A stretch of 47,600 bases of DNA from Caldilineaceae bacterium (GCA_022842065.1 JALHQH010000047.1:48351-95950), one strand, 5' to 3'. Shown: positions 17,166 through 26,383, counted from the stretch's first letter. Made by a program: numbers and translations. Notes: generated by a model from the letters alone, not told the origin.

Positions 17166-18140
17166 TTACATACGGGGTAGGGTCAGGGCCAGGTGCCGAT
17201 AGCGGTTGGCTAGGGCTAAATGTGCCGCCCGCTGATCCGGACTTTCTAACCAGGCCAGGGGGGTTAAGAGCAAACGGACCAACGTTGCCAGCATCAGCAT
17301 ACCCTTGTAGAACCAGGTGCTCGCCTGCCCGTGATATTTACGGAAGTAGAGGACTTTGCTGCGATAGAGTTGCAGAAACATCAGCAATGCGACTTGCCGG
17401 GTGCTCTGCCCACCATAATGGATGATGGTGGCGGCCGGTGCCCACCAGATCTGCCACCCCGCTTGCCGAATCCGCCGACATAGATCAACTTCTTCCGAGT
17501 ACATAAAGTAGCTGGTGTCAAAGAGTTCCATGTGGGCTAAAATTTCACGGCGCAGGATCAAGGCTGCCCCCTGGACAATATCGACCGGCCGGGCGGTGGT
17601 GACCGCCCACTCTGCCATCGGATAGATGCCATAGGCGCGCAGGCGATCCAGATGGAACATCCGCCATAGTTCGCGGCTTAAGGTCGGCTCTGGGTAACAG
17701 GAGGGTTGGAGTGAGCCATCTGGATTGAGATAACGGGCACCGGCAGCCCCAACGACTGGGTTACGATCCATCAGTTCGATCAGGTGGCTAAAGGCACCAG
17801 GTAGCACAACCGTATCAGAATTGAGCAACAGCAGATAGCGCCCATGACATAGCGGCACCCCTTGATTATTCCCAGCGGCAAAGCCGACATTTTCGTTGTT
17901 TTCGACCAAATGGATCCACGGGAAATCCTGGCGCAACATGGCGATGCTACCATCAGTCGATGCATTGTCGATGACGATGGTCTCCACGATTTCTGCAGCG
18001 CCCATACCCTGTACATCCAGCTTTTGGGCGAGCGTCGCTGCCTCCAGGGCAACCGAACGCAGACAGGCGGCAATCAACTCGCGCGTGTTCCAGTTGACAA
18101 TAATAATGGAGAGCAATGGTTGGTTTGAGGCGTGATTCAT
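17166..18140 (-). CDS. GT2-family glycosyltransferase (rhamnosyltransferase-like)
   Basis: 324 residues, GT-A fold. LSIIIVNWNTRELI, VIDNASTDGS, ENVGFAAGNNQG, LLLLNSDTVV (the DXD position is NSD) and SEEVDLCRRIRQAGW are all in family order. A hydrophobic C-terminal helix (about 278-297) may anchor it to the membrane. This subfamily often includes WbbL-type rhamnosyltransferases, but the donor is not readable. It is first gene of a unit of four (18140-13847) behind the promoter module 18208-18253. Confidence 0.88.
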   Translation of the reverse strand: MNHASNQPLLSIIIVNWNTRELIAACLRSVALEAATLAQKLDVQGMGAAEIVETIVIDNASTDGSIAMLRQDFPWIHLVENNENVGFAAGNNQGVPLCHGRYLLLLNSDTVVLPGAFSHLIELMDRNPVVGAAGARYLNPDGSLQPSCYPEPTLSRELWRMFHLDRLRAYGIYPMAEWAVTTARPVDIVQGAALILRREILAHMELFDTSYFMYSEEVDLCRRIRQAGWQIWWAPAATIIHYGGQSTRQVALLMFLQLYRSKVLYFRKYHGQASTWFYKGMLMLATLVRLLLTPLAWLESPDQRAAHLALANRYRHLALTLPRM

Positions 18141-18207
18141 CCCGCTAAGATCCTATCGTTGTTAGTAAATCGTATACTGTTCGGTCTAGTGATCTGTCGT
18201 CGGGGCA

Positions 18208-18253
18208 AGTATAGCACTGCCAGAAAACAAAGGCGGTTACAACTCTCTGACAA
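18208..18253 (-). promoter_or_regulatory. Putative activator-dependent promoter of the GT2-GT4-GT4-MT operon
   Basis: Minus strand: TTGTCA, 5 nt, TTGTAA, 23 nt, TATACT. Hexamer spacing and distance to the -10 are identical to the modules at 11886-11931 and 39769-39814. ATG 18140 is about 68 nt downstream of the -10. Confidence 0.55.
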
Positions 18254-18355
18254 TCCGCCCGGCTATTGCGCTGTCATTCCGCCCATGCACTAAGTCAGTT
18301 GTAGGAAGAGGGTGATAAGTCGATTGAGACTTTAGAGCGAAGACAGGCCGAAGGG

Positions 18356-18403
18356 GCAGACAGGTAGCGGCGGCCTTCGCGAATGCCGCCGCTACCTATC
18401 TGC
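18356..18403. repeat. 19-bp hairpin (one mismatch) downstream of the polymerase gene
   Basis: Arms 18356-18374 and 18385-18403 around GGTAGCGGCGGC. There is no T-run on the minus strand, so it is a weak terminator candidate or another member of the palindrome set. The rest of the 293-bp gap holds the promoter module. Confidence 0.65.
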
Positions 18404-18433
18404 CGGCTTTATCTGTGGGATCGATTCGTGTGT

Positions 18434-19825
18434 TTACGCTTTTGCGTCGCGGTACTTCAATTCCAGGATGATTAACCCACCAAAGAAAATCCAGGGGAGG
18501 ATACTGGAACGCATGCCATCTAGCCCGACATTGTAGACGAAGGGGAGGACCCAATCGCCAAAGGTGGCGGCGGCCAGGGTGGCCACCCAGCCCCCCAACG
18601 TGCCATAGACAAAGGCTTTTTCAAAGCCATCGGCAACTTTTGTGCGCAGTTGCCACCCAATGCGGCCGATCTGCCACATAAACCAGAGAAAGGCCAGAAA
18701 GCCCAGGATTCCTGCCTGTGCAATCAGATCGATGTACTGATTGTGTGAGTTAAAGGCGACGGCATAACCACGAATGCGAAAGAGGGGCGTGTACCAGTAA
18801 TAGTTCGCCGGTCCTAGCCCCAAGATGGGATTTGCCTTGACAATTTCACCAACGATGAGCCAGGCATCCATCCGGGTCGAGTAGCTATATTCATCACTGG
18901 CCAGCGCGTTTGAAAAGAGCTCGATCGCCGGAAAGATACCGGCAAAGGCCAGCAAATAGCCAAAACGCCACGAGCGCAGCAGCAAGATCACCGCAACACT
19001 AATCGCCGGTGGCATCCAGCCGGATTTCCAATCGCCATTGAGTACATAAGCCACATAGAAGGTCATCGCGACGACTATCATCAATGCCGCGCGTATACTG
19101 GGGGTCAACCGTTTATTAAAGAGCGCTTGGCTAAAGGCCAGCGTGACCAGCCAGGTCCAAAACATACTCCCGGTTGAGCCATAGGCGAAAAGCTGATCCG
19201 TATAACGACCAAGGCGGGGTTCAATCCAACCGATGAGATGAATCGTACCATAGACGATAAAGAGCCCGGTGAGCCAGTGCAGCCACTGGAGGTTTTTAAG
19301 TTGGTTGCCAATAAAAATCGTGACGCCGAAGGAGATGATAAAGACCATCATCCCGCCAATTTGGGCGGTCAGCGGCGCGCCTTGGGTGCGATACCAGGAG
19401 ATCTGGCCAACCACAAAGGCCAGCAGCACAATCACCAACATGATCAAGGCCGCGCGTGCGGTGGCCGGCGAGGCAAACCAGATCGCGTGGTGCTCGTAGA
19501 GCATGCCAAAGAGCCAGAGCCCAATCAGGGCGGCAATCCCGATCATCGTGAGGTTGAGCCCGCCCGGTCCTGAAAATGGCACTACCATCCCCCCCATGAT
19601 CGTACAGACCAGCGCGACCCCGGGGCGGCGCAAAAAGAGCAGGGCACCCACTGCCCCAATGGGTAGTGCTAAGAGCAGAATCGTTGGGCGTAGACCGATG
19701 AGCAGGCTCAGCAGGAGAATGGCCCCAACAATGCCCCACTTGATTAGCGGCTGTGGATTGATCCCCCAACTGCGCAAAATGTGGGCAAGATTAACTTCGG
19801 GCAGGGCACGTATTACATTGATCAT
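18434..19825 (-). CDS. O-antigen ligase/polymerase-like membrane protein (Wzy_C type)
   Basis: 463 residues, about 11-12 TM segments. The diagnostic part is the periplasmic-side loop ANPILGLGPANYYWYTPLFRIRGYAV followed by FNSHNQYIDLIAQAGILGFLAF, typical of Wzy_C/RfaL proteins (the conserved His lies in NSHNQ). In this locus it is the best candidate for polymerising repeat units on the outer face of the membrane. It lies 36 nt after the GT4 at 19862. Confidence 0.88.
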   Translation of the reverse strand: MINVIRALPEVNLAHILRSWGINPQPLIKWGIVGAILLLSLLIGLRPTILLLALPIGAVGALLFLRRPGVALVCTIMGGMVVPFSGPGGLNLTMIGIAALIGLWLFGMLYEHHAIWFASPATARAALIMLVIVLLAFVVGQISWYRTQGAPLTAQIGGMMVFIISFGVTIFIGNQLKNLQWLHWLTGLFIVYGTIHLIGWIEPRLGRYTDQLFAYGSTGSMFWTWLVTLAFSQALFNKRLTPSIRAALMIVVAMTFYVAYVLNGDWKSGWMPPAISVAVILLLRSWRFGYLLAFAGIFPAIELFSNALASDEYSYSTRMDAWLIVGEIVKANPILGLGPANYYWYTPLFRIRGYAVAFNSHNQYIDLIAQAGILGFLAFLWFMWQIGRIGWQLRTKVADGFEKAFVYGTLGGWVATLAAATFGDWVLPFVYNVGLDGMRSSILPWIFFGGLIILELKYRDAKA

Positions 19826-19861
19826 CCAGATCTCTCCTTGTTATCCTTGCGCGGGCATCTT

Positions 19862-21199
19862 TTACTGTTCTGTGGCGGTCAATTGCCACATCGCTTGCCG
19901 CATGACCGAGCGTAGCCGATGCTCCAGCCGTTTCGCCCGCGTCTCCATGCCCTTATGCGCTTTGTCTGGGGCAAGGCGTGGCTCGCGTACCCATTCGCGT
20001 ACAGCTTTGGTGGTCGCGGCAAAAGAGAGCACTGTATTGGCAAACTCGTGTGCTGTGCGCGCCATTTGATCGCGTAATGGACGTTCTTTCGCCAGCTTGA
20101 GGATCTGTTCACCCATGCCCTGCCAATCGCCGACTTCAAAGGTCAGCGCGGCCGCGCGGTCGCGTAGCAGATAACTTAATTCAGCCCCCAGGCTGGTGAC
20201 AACCGGGAGTCCGCTCGCGATCATCTCCACCAGCCGTGTGCGCGTGCCATAGATCGTCTCGTAGTGCAGCGCATCAATATTAATGCCGACATCACTTTCG
20301 TTGTAGAACTGCGGAATCTCCGCCCACGGTCGCCAACCGAGCATGTGGAAGCGATCCCGATAAGGTGATTTATCGATCAAGCTGAGCAGCCGCGTATAAA
20401 CATTGTCTGCCCCTTCGTAAGTGTTGGCACCGACTGATACGTAATGGAGGGCCGGATCCTGGGCCATTGCCCACGTCAGTGCTTTGAAGAGGGTGTCAAC
20501 ATCAGTCCAGGTGTTATAGCCCCCACACCAGAGGACGACAAAATCCGTTTCCCCGATCCCTTGTGCGGCCAGCAATTTGCGCACGGCTTGGCGCGGAATT
20601 GTGACCTGATGACCAGGGGGCGAACCAGGGGGGACCGTGCGCGCGAACGCATAACCAAACGAGTGCTGATTCAGTCGCCCCGTCATCGCCAACTCGCCCA
20701 CCATCATATGTTGTTGTGGTAGGCCACAGCCAGAGAAAACATCACCCTTGCGTAGAATTTGATGAAAGAACGCAATCGAGGTGTGCAACCCGCGGTCAGT
20801 TTGGGCGCGATAAGCGGCGGCCTGCATGATGGTCAACATGTCACCATAGATATCCATCCAAATGGGGCGTGTGCTCTGCAATTTAGTGGTATAGAGACAG
20901 TGGCTGAAGTTGACCGCCACGATACAATCCGGCTGAAATTGATCGTGGGTCTGCTGTAATGTTTTGAGCCAACCTTTGTCCCCAAAGGCAATGGCCTGAT
21001 GGTGCAAATTAGGTTGCCACGCCGGTGGAATCTCAACGATGCCACTCTGCTCATTCCGCGCACCCGCACAAAGGCAGACTTCGTGACCATCGGCCAGCAG
21101 CGGTTCTAAAAATTGCCAGGTGCGGTAGTGTGCGGCCTCAATTTTAATGTTGGCCACCAATTGTGGTGGGTTATATCCGATCAGTAAGACTTTCGACAT
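19862..21199 (-). CDS. GT4-like glycosyltransferase
   Basis: 445 residues, GT-B fold: MSKVLLIGYNPPQLVANIKIEAAHYRTWQFLEPLL, then VLWCGGYNTWTDVDTLFKAL, FHMLGWRPWAEIPQFYNESDVGINID and YGTRTRLVEMIASGLPVVTSLGAEL as the donor site (RLVEMIASG). The C-terminal 40 residues are basic and may touch the membrane. It is separated upstream from the SGNH gene by the palindrome 21227-21289. The acceptor is unknown. Confidence 0.82.
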   Translation of the reverse strand: MSKVLLIGYNPPQLVANIKIEAAHYRTWQFLEPLLADGHEVCLCAGARNEQSGIVEIPPAWQPNLHHQAIAFGDKGWLKTLQQTHDQFQPDCIVAVNFSHCLYTTKLQSTRPIWMDIYGDMLTIMQAAAYRAQTDRGLHTSIAFFHQILRKGDVFSGCGLPQQHMMVGELAMTGRLNQHSFGYAFARTVPPGSPPGHQVTIPRQAVRKLLAAQGIGETDFVVLWCGGYNTWTDVDTLFKALTWAMAQDPALHYVSVGANTYEGADNVYTRLLSLIDKSPYRDRFHMLGWRPWAEIPQFYNESDVGINIDALHYETIYGTRTRLVEMIASGLPVVTSLGAELSYLLRDRAAALTFEVGDWQGMGEQILKLAKERPLRDQMARTAHEFANTVLSFAATTKAVREWVREPRLAPDKAHKGMETRAKRLEHRLRSVMRQAMWQLTATEQ

Positions 21200-21226
21200 G
21201 AGCGTTTCTTAGTTTCAAAATGTTTA

Positions 21227-21289
21227 TAGGACTTACGAAGTTACCGGCGGCTGAGCTTGTCGAAGCCAGAGGCAACTGCGTAAGTCCTA
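21227..21289. repeat. Palindromic element with GAGCTTGTCGAAG core
   Basis: TAGGACTTACG (21227-21237) and CGTAAGTCCTA (21279-21289) are perfect 11-bp arms. CTGAGCTTGTCGAAG (21251-21265) lies in the loop, the same 15-mer as in 2191-2243 where the arms differ. Confidence 0.75.
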
Positions 21290-21325
21290 GTTTAATTGTA
21301 AGCGTACACTGGACTGTTACCACGG

Positions 21326-22264
21326 CTACTGTGAATGCACAGCAGTTGGTGGGACATGAAGCAAAGTCGCAATTTGGTTGGCCATCTGTGTGCTACGGAG
21401 TGCTCGTCCCTGACTGGATAGATGATAAACGGTATCGAAAAACATCCTTGTCGGCAGCAGATAATTTTCTGGTCTGCCCAGTACCGTAAGCTCTGACTGC
21501 GCAGTCAACAACGTATGTAGCCGGTTGATTAGCGCTGCATTATTGTGATAGTGCCAAAAGGTGCTATCCACGGTTGGGTAAATGAGCACCACGCTCGCCC
21601 CTTTTGCTGCCATTTCTCCGGTAAACTGCCGTAACGTTGTCAGCGCGGCTGGATTGGTATTTAGCCCTGGATTGATCTCATACAGCGCTGGTTTTTGTCC
21701 TGGCAGTTGCAGATGGCTGACAAAATCGCCATAACGGTTAAAGGCGGCGCGGTTGTAGATTGGGTCGGTCCGCCGCCGCAACTGTTCCTGTACCCGCGCT
21801 TGCATAAAGGCCGGCACCTCCGCTAGCAACTGCCAGATTTGTGTCGGCTGCAGGTCGCTGATTGACTGAGGGCGAATCCGTAAGGCCCACAGCAGATTCT
21901 GATCGCCTTCCAGCAGCTTTCCATAGAAATGCTCATACTCGGGCACAACGACCACAATGTCGTCGGCATGGATGTAGGGTTTTACTTCTGCCAACATATA
22001 ACGGAGTCCAAAGCCAGCATTGATGCCCATGTTGATTACCGGCCGCTGTACTTGGGCTTCGATCAGCGCACTGTCTAGGCCCAGGGCAAGGCCGGAACCA
22101 CCCACAAAGATCAGCCGCGGTGATGACGACTCTGCCAGGCGCGCATGTTTATCCAGCAGACTGGAATAGACTAGATCGGGCCTAGGGGGCAGTGCCCAGA
22201 TGACGATGTAGGTGCTTACGATTAACAGACCCATTGCAACGATTTTTGCGACAAGGCGGGCCAT
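21326..22264 (-). CDS. SGNH-like O-acyltransferase partner protein (AlgJ/DltD-type role)
   Basis: 312 residues: an N-terminal TM (about 5-25), then a periplasmic-type SGNH fold with VGGSGLALGLD (S57 as nucleophile), INMGINAGFG and, near the C-terminus, DTVYHLSSQG (D277, H281) as the other catalytic pair. Proteins of this kind work with MBOAT acyltransferases to place acetyl groups on exported polysaccharides. It is directly downstream of the MBOAT gene, which supports that role. The substrate is inferred to be the glycan of this locus. Confidence 0.78.
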   Translation of the reverse strand: MARLVAKIVAMGLLIVSTYIVIWALPPRPDLVYSSLLDKHARLAESSSPRLIFVGGSGLALGLDSALIEAQVQRPVINMGINAGFGLRYMLAEVKPYIHADDIVVVVPEYEHFYGKLLEGDQNLLWALRIRPQSISDLQPTQIWQLLAEVPAFMQARVQEQLRRRTDPIYNRAAFNRYGDFVSHLQLPGQKPALYEINPGLNTNPAALTTLRQFTGEMAAKGASVVLIYPTVDSTFWHYHNNAALINRLHTLLTAQSELTVLGRPENYLLPTRMFFDTVYHLSSQGRALRSTQMANQIATLLHVPPTAVHSQ

Positions 22265-22409
22265 TGCTTTTCCTCTACATTCCTTCCCTAGCGGGTGTTA
22301 TTAGTATACGAACCAATTATATCACGCCTATACCGGCCAAAACTTACCAAAGAGCTGTCAATCTGCGACGAATGTCTTGGGCCGGCTCGGCCATCCAGCC
22401 CAGTACACT

Positions 22410-23852
22410 TTAAAACTGAAAATAGATAAACTGCCCTTTCGCATTCAGCTCACCAAAGAGCAGGATAAACGCAACCAGCACGTAATAAGCGGACCAGCGC
22501 ACCCAACTTGGCTCGAAGGTCAGTCGCAGTTGCCGGCGCTCACGCAATTGCTCGATCACTTCCATCCCGACAATCGCCATGAGCAGGATCGCTAATGGGA
22601 TTGCCCCCAGATGCAGGGTTTCACTATTTAATGTCCACGGAAAGGCAGTAAAGAGATGAGTGACAATGTAGAGCGCTTCGGGCAGCGTACGTGCGCGGAA
22701 AAAGATCCAGGCAAAGAGTACCAGATGAAAGACAACGACGATTTGGATGCCGTTCAGCAAACGGGGGTACTGACGTAAGCCGAGCCGCATGGTGAGCCCC
22801 ATTAATGGTGTCGCCAACGCGACCCCAAGCACCATATAAATGCCATGCAGCGCACCCCAGGTGACATAGGTCCAACTGGCACCATGCCAGAGGCCGCTGA
22901 TGAGAAAGACCAGAAAGAGATTGGCATAGAGGCGGGCTTGCCCCACGCGATTGCCCCCTAGTGGAATATAAAGATAGTCGCGAAACCAGGTTGAAAGTGA
23001 TATATGCCACCGCCGCCAGAACTCAACAATCGAGCGCGAGAGGTAGGGCTGTCGAAAATTTTCCATCAAATCGAAGCCCAATACGCGTGCAGCACCAATC
23101 GCAATGTCTGAATAACCTGAAAAGTCACAATAGATTTGGAAGGCAAAGAGATAGGTTGCCAATAGCAAGGGCAACCCCTGGTGGTGAGTCGGATCGCTGT
23201 AAATCGTATCAACGATCATGGCGGCTTTATCGGCAATCACAATCTTTTTGAAGAAACCCCAGGCCATCCGCCGTAAACCGCTGGTGATGCGCTCATAGTC
23301 AAAATTGTGTTTGATCAGAAACTGGGGCAATAGGGTGATCGAGCGTTCAATCGGGCCGGCCACTAATTGGGGGAAGAACGCCACATAGAGGGCAAAGAGA
23401 CCTAGATTGCGCTCTGCTTTTTGTACCCCACGGTAGACATCGATCACATAGCTCATGGTCTGAAAGGTGTAAAAGGAGATCCCAACTGGTAGCAACAGGT
23501 GAAAGGTGGGGACATCGTAAAAGATGTTGAATTGATTCAACACACTGCGTAGCGAATCACTAAAAAAGTCGTAATATTTGAAAAGAAAGAGCAACCCGAG
23601 GTTGACCCCCATGCTGGCAAAGAGCAACAGGCGCCGTAGGCGCGGCTGGGTTAGCGCCTCCATACGCAGTGCAATCACATAATCAAACAGGGTCGAAAAG
23701 AGCAAGAGCAAGACATACTCGGCGCGCCACGCCATATAAAAGTAATAGCTGGCACCGAGTAATAGCAGCAACCGCCAACGGTGGGGCAGCGAAAAGTAGA
23801 GCGCAACGACGACCGGAAAGAAGATTAGGAATTCGACAGAATTAAATTGCAT
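22410..23852 (-). CDS. MBOAT-family membrane O-acyltransferase (AlgI-like)
   Basis: 480 residues, about 10-11 TM segments. N-terminal FNSVEFLIFFPVVVALYF, central CDFSGYSDIAIGAARVLGFDLMENFRQPYLS, EFWRRWHISLSTWFRDYLYIPLGG (H283) and SGLWHGASW (H323, the MBOAT catalytic His). Such proteins pass acyl groups, usually acetyl, across the membrane. It forms a pair with the SGNH protein downstream for O-acetylation of the exported polymer. ATG 23852 was preferred over an upstream start (23927) because family members begin with this N-terminus; the extra 25 residues overlap a hairpin region. Confidence 0.9.
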   Translation of the reverse strand: MQFNSVEFLIFFPVVVALYFSLPHRWRLLLLLGASYYFYMAWRAEYVLLLLFSTLFDYVIALRMEALTQPRLRRLLLFASMGVNLGLLFLFKYYDFFSDSLRSVLNQFNIFYDVPTFHLLLPVGISFYTFQTMSYVIDVYRGVQKAERNLGLFALYVAFFPQLVAGPIERSITLLPQFLIKHNFDYERITSGLRRMAWGFFKKIVIADKAAMIVDTIYSDPTHHQGLPLLLATYLFAFQIYCDFSGYSDIAIGAARVLGFDLMENFRQPYLSRSIVEFWRRWHISLSTWFRDYLYIPLGGNRVGQARLYANLFLVFLISGLWHGASWTYVTWGALHGIYMVLGVALATPLMGLTMRLGLRQYPRLLNGIQIVVVFHLVLFAWIFFRARTLPEALYIVTHLFTAFPWTLNSETLHLGAIPLAILLMAIVGMEVIEQLRERRQLRLTFEPSWVRWSAYYVLVAFILLFGELNAKGQFIYFQF

Positions 23853-23917
23853 AGATATCGCGATGCTGAGCGTTGTGTAAGATCGTGATCGTTTACAGCG
23901 AGCTGTCGGTTGTTGTT

Positions 23918-23963
23918 GTCTATGCACTGCTGACGGTCACCTGCCCGTCAGCAGTGCATAGAC
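23918..23963. repeat. Perfect 19-bp hairpin
   Basis: GTCTATGCACTGCTGACGG (23918-23936) pairs perfectly with 23945-23963, with an 8-nt loop. There is no T-run on either side. It lies between the epimerase stop and the MBOAT start. Confidence 0.85.
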
Positions 23964-24009
23964 ACCTTGCCGTGAACTTATTTCACAACTCATGTGTTCA
24001 ATTGCTGCG

Positions 24010-25047
24010 TTAGAGATGACAAAAGAGTTCTTGGTTGGCGGCAATCCAGGTAAAGAGTTGTCTTGTCCCACTGGTGACAGAAACTTTGGGCTGCCACTGC
24101 AACTCGCGCGCCGCTTTGCGGATGTCACTGACATAGACTGGTTGGTCACCTGGCCGCCATGTATGATAGTCAACCGCGATGGGCCGTTGCAGCAGCTCTT
24201 CGATCAATGGGCCGAATTCACGCCAGATACTGATCGTATTCTCTGGCCCCCCACCGATGTTGTAAACCTGTCCGGCCGCATGATCGATATGGGCAACCAC
24301 AGCATCATAGGCGTCCAGTAGATCATCAATAAAGAGGACATCGCGCACTTGTTTGCCGTTGCCATAGATCGAGATAGGGCGACCCTTAAGCGCGGCAATG
24401 ATAAACCAGGCCAGCCACCCCTGATCTTCGATCCCAAACTGGCGATAGCCGTAGATACAGCTCTGGCGGACGACAACCGTGCGCAGATTGTAGATCCGTG
24501 CATAATCGCGCATATATTGGTCACCGGCTCCCTTGGAGCAGCCATAGGGCGAATGAAAATCGAGCAACTGGGTCTCGGGAATGCCATTGGGGAAATCGGT
24601 ATAGAAATAGCGATTCTCCTCCTCGCTGATCTTCACTTCTTCCATCCCGCCATAGACCTTGTTGGTGCTGGCATAAATGATGATCGGGTCATTGGCCACG
24701 GCGCGGGCTGCTTCTAGGACATTAAAGGTGCCCAGCGCATTAGACTCGAAATCTTGGCGCGGGTTCTTGACGGAGGTGGTGACGGCCACCTGACCCGCCA
24801 GGTGATAGATCCGTTCGGCGTTGATGGCCGCGCGTTGCAGCAATTCATAGTTAGTCAGATCCGCTTCGACCAGACAAAATGACTCGGCCCCATGTTCCTG
24901 CCGCAGCCATGCCAGATTTTGTCGGCAGCCAGAGCGCGAGAGATTGTCAAAAATTGTTACTTGATGGCCCTGGTGGAGCAGCCGATTGACCAGATTCGAG
25001 CCGATAAAGCCTGCACCACCGGTTACCAATACACGTTCGCGTTTCAA
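24010..25047 (-). CDS. NAD-dependent epimerase, CDP-paratose/tyvelose 2-epimerase-like (RfbE-like)
   Basis: 345 residues, extended SDR fold: TGGAGFIG (9-16), LAGQVAV, STNKVYG, YGCSKGAGDQYM (Y168, K172), GYRQFGIEDQGWLAWF, GNGKQVRDVLFIDDLL and YVSDIRKAARELQWQPKVS. The YGCSK-GAxDQYM...DQGW...GNGKQVRDVL order is that of RfbE, which epimerises C2 of CDP-paratose. No CDP-hexose partners (RfbF, RfbG, RfbS) are in the window, so another NDP-sugar may be the substrate. TTG 25047 was chosen for GGAGG 8 nt upstream; ATG 25062 and ATG 25080 are in-frame alternatives. Confidence 0.8.
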   Translation of the reverse strand: MKRERVLVTGGAGFIGSNLVNRLLHQGHQVTIFDNLSRSGCRQNLAWLRQEHGAESFCLVEADLTNYELLQRAAINAERIYHLAGQVAVTTSVKNPRQDFESNALGTFNVLEAARAVANDPIIIYASTNKVYGGMEEVKISEEENRYFYTDFPNGIPETQLLDFHSPYGCSKGAGDQYMRDYARIYNLRTVVVRQSCIYGYRQFGIEDQGWLAWFIIAALKGRPISIYGNGKQVRDVLFIDDLLDAYDAVVAHIDHAAGQVYNIGGGPENTISIWREFGPLIEELLQRPIAVDYHTWRPGDQPVYVSDIRKAARELQWQPKVSVTSGTRQLFTWIAANQELFCHL

Positions 25048-25051
25048 TTTG

Positions 25052-26383
25052 TTATCCTCCATTTTGCAATTGTTGTGCATCGGCCGAGCGGATCATCTGC
25101 TGCAAATAGAGTTCTATCTCCGTTGCCATCCGTTGCATCTCAAACTTTTCGACGGCGGTCCGGCGGCCTGCGCTGGCCAACTGGCGGCGCAAGTGGGGGG
25201 AACGTATCAGCCGGACAATCTGTGCCGCTAACATGGTTTCATCATTGGGCGGAAAGGTCAGCGCATTTTCATTGTCACTTAGAATTTCCGCCATGCTGCC
25301 GACCGTTGCCCCCACAACGGCGACGCCGGCAGCCATCGCTTCCACCACCACCCGGCCAAAAGGTTCCGGCCAGGTTGAGGTGAAGAGAAAGATCTGGGCG
25401 CTGGCATAAAGGGTCGGCAACTCCCCTTTGGGTTGTGGCCCCACCAAGGTGACATAGGCTTGTAAGCGATAGCGGCGGATCAAATATTCGATATAAGTTA
25501 AATATTCGGCGTCGCCATTGCCTACAATCGTCAATTTCACCTTGTCCAGCTTGTACTCATGGACGATCCGATCCAGCGCCTTGACCGCTAGATGGGTGCC
25601 CTTGTCGGGACGGACGCGCCCTACCCAGAGCAAATGGACGAGCTGTTCAGCCGCTTGTTGTTCGTCAAGGGTGCTTTCTCGCGCAGCCGTGCCGTCTATG
25701 TCATCTCGTGGTTGCGATGCGCTGGTCATCGCCTGCGCATAGGGCGCGATATCAGCCGCCCCATAGATCACTTTGCTTTCCTGGACCGTTGTGCCCCGTT
25801 GGGCAAGTTCTGCTTCCATAAAAGCGGTCGGAAAGAGGACTTTGGCAAACGCTGGCTGCGGGCGTTTTTCCGTCTTTAAGATCGTGGCGGCAAAAAAGCC
25901 TAACAGCTGTTTGGGCAATTGGGTATACCAGTGTAAGGCCGGCGCTTGCCAGTAATACTCAAACTGATTTGACAAGGTCGGCCAGTAGTCACCCATGTAA
26001 TAGACCACCCGGCCGGGCATCAACTGCTCGGCCAGCACCGGCACCGAGCGCGCAATATTCCACATCCCCCAGATCACCAGTGCATCGGGTTGAAAGCGGT
26101 GAACATAGGTGCGCAGGGTGGTCAGATTTGCCTGCTCGCGCTGGCGGCGCTGGGTAAAAAATTGCACCCCATTGCGCAAAGAGGCCAGTTCCATCTCCAA
26201 ATAGAGTTCACGCCGTACCCAGCTTGGATCTTCACTCGCTTGCTGATCGCGCCCATTCGTGCTGGTTAGGATCAAGACTTCGTGCTGACGGCTGCGCAAG
26301 GCAACGGCAACTTCGTGACACCATTCTTCATAGCCCCCCTGGCTGTGAGGGGGATAGAGATTGGTCAAAAATAAAAGACGCAT
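25052..26383 (-). CDS. GT4-family glycosyltransferase, paralogue of 26491-27879
   Basis: 443 residues, GT-B. MRLLFLTNLYPPHSQGGYEEWCHEVAVAL, VIWGMWNIARSVPVLAEQLMPGRVVYYMGDYWP, LLWVGRVRPDKGTHLAVKAL, LTIVGNGD and EPFGRVVVEAMAAGVAVVGATVGSMAEIL (E-x7-E donor motif). An acidic, low-conservation insert sits between the two domains (about 225-250). The WGMW and PGRVVYY signatures are shared with the next gene upstream, indicating a tandem duplication. It overlaps the ribosome site of the epimerase. Confidence 0.9.
   Translation of the reverse strand: MRLLFLTNLYPPHSQGGYEEWCHEVAVALRSRQHEVLILTSTNGRDQQASEDPSWVRRELYLEMELASLRNGVQFFTQRRQREQANLTTLRTYVHRFQPDALVIWGMWNIARSVPVLAEQLMPGRVVYYMGDYWPTLSNQFEYYWQAPALHWYTQLPKQLLGFFAATILKTEKRPQPAFAKVLFPTAFMEAELAQRGTTVQESKVIYGAADIAPYAQAMTSASQPRDDIDGTAARESTLDEQQAAEQLVHLLWVGRVRPDKGTHLAVKALDRIVHEYKLDKVKLTIVGNGDAEYLTYIEYLIRRYRLQAYVTLVGPQPKGELPTLYASAQIFLFTSTWPEPFGRVVVEAMAAGVAVVGATVGSMAEILSDNENALTFPPNDETMLAAQIVRLIRSPHLRRQLASAGRRTAVEKFEMQRMATEIELYLQQMIRSADAQQLQNGG
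25056..25060 (-). promoter_or_regulatory. GGAGG ribosome site for the epimerase
   Basis: GGAGG on the minus strand lies 8 nt before TTG 25047. It overlaps the last codons of the upstream GT4 gene (stop at 25052-25054). The upstream ATGs lack such a site. Confidence 0.55.
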
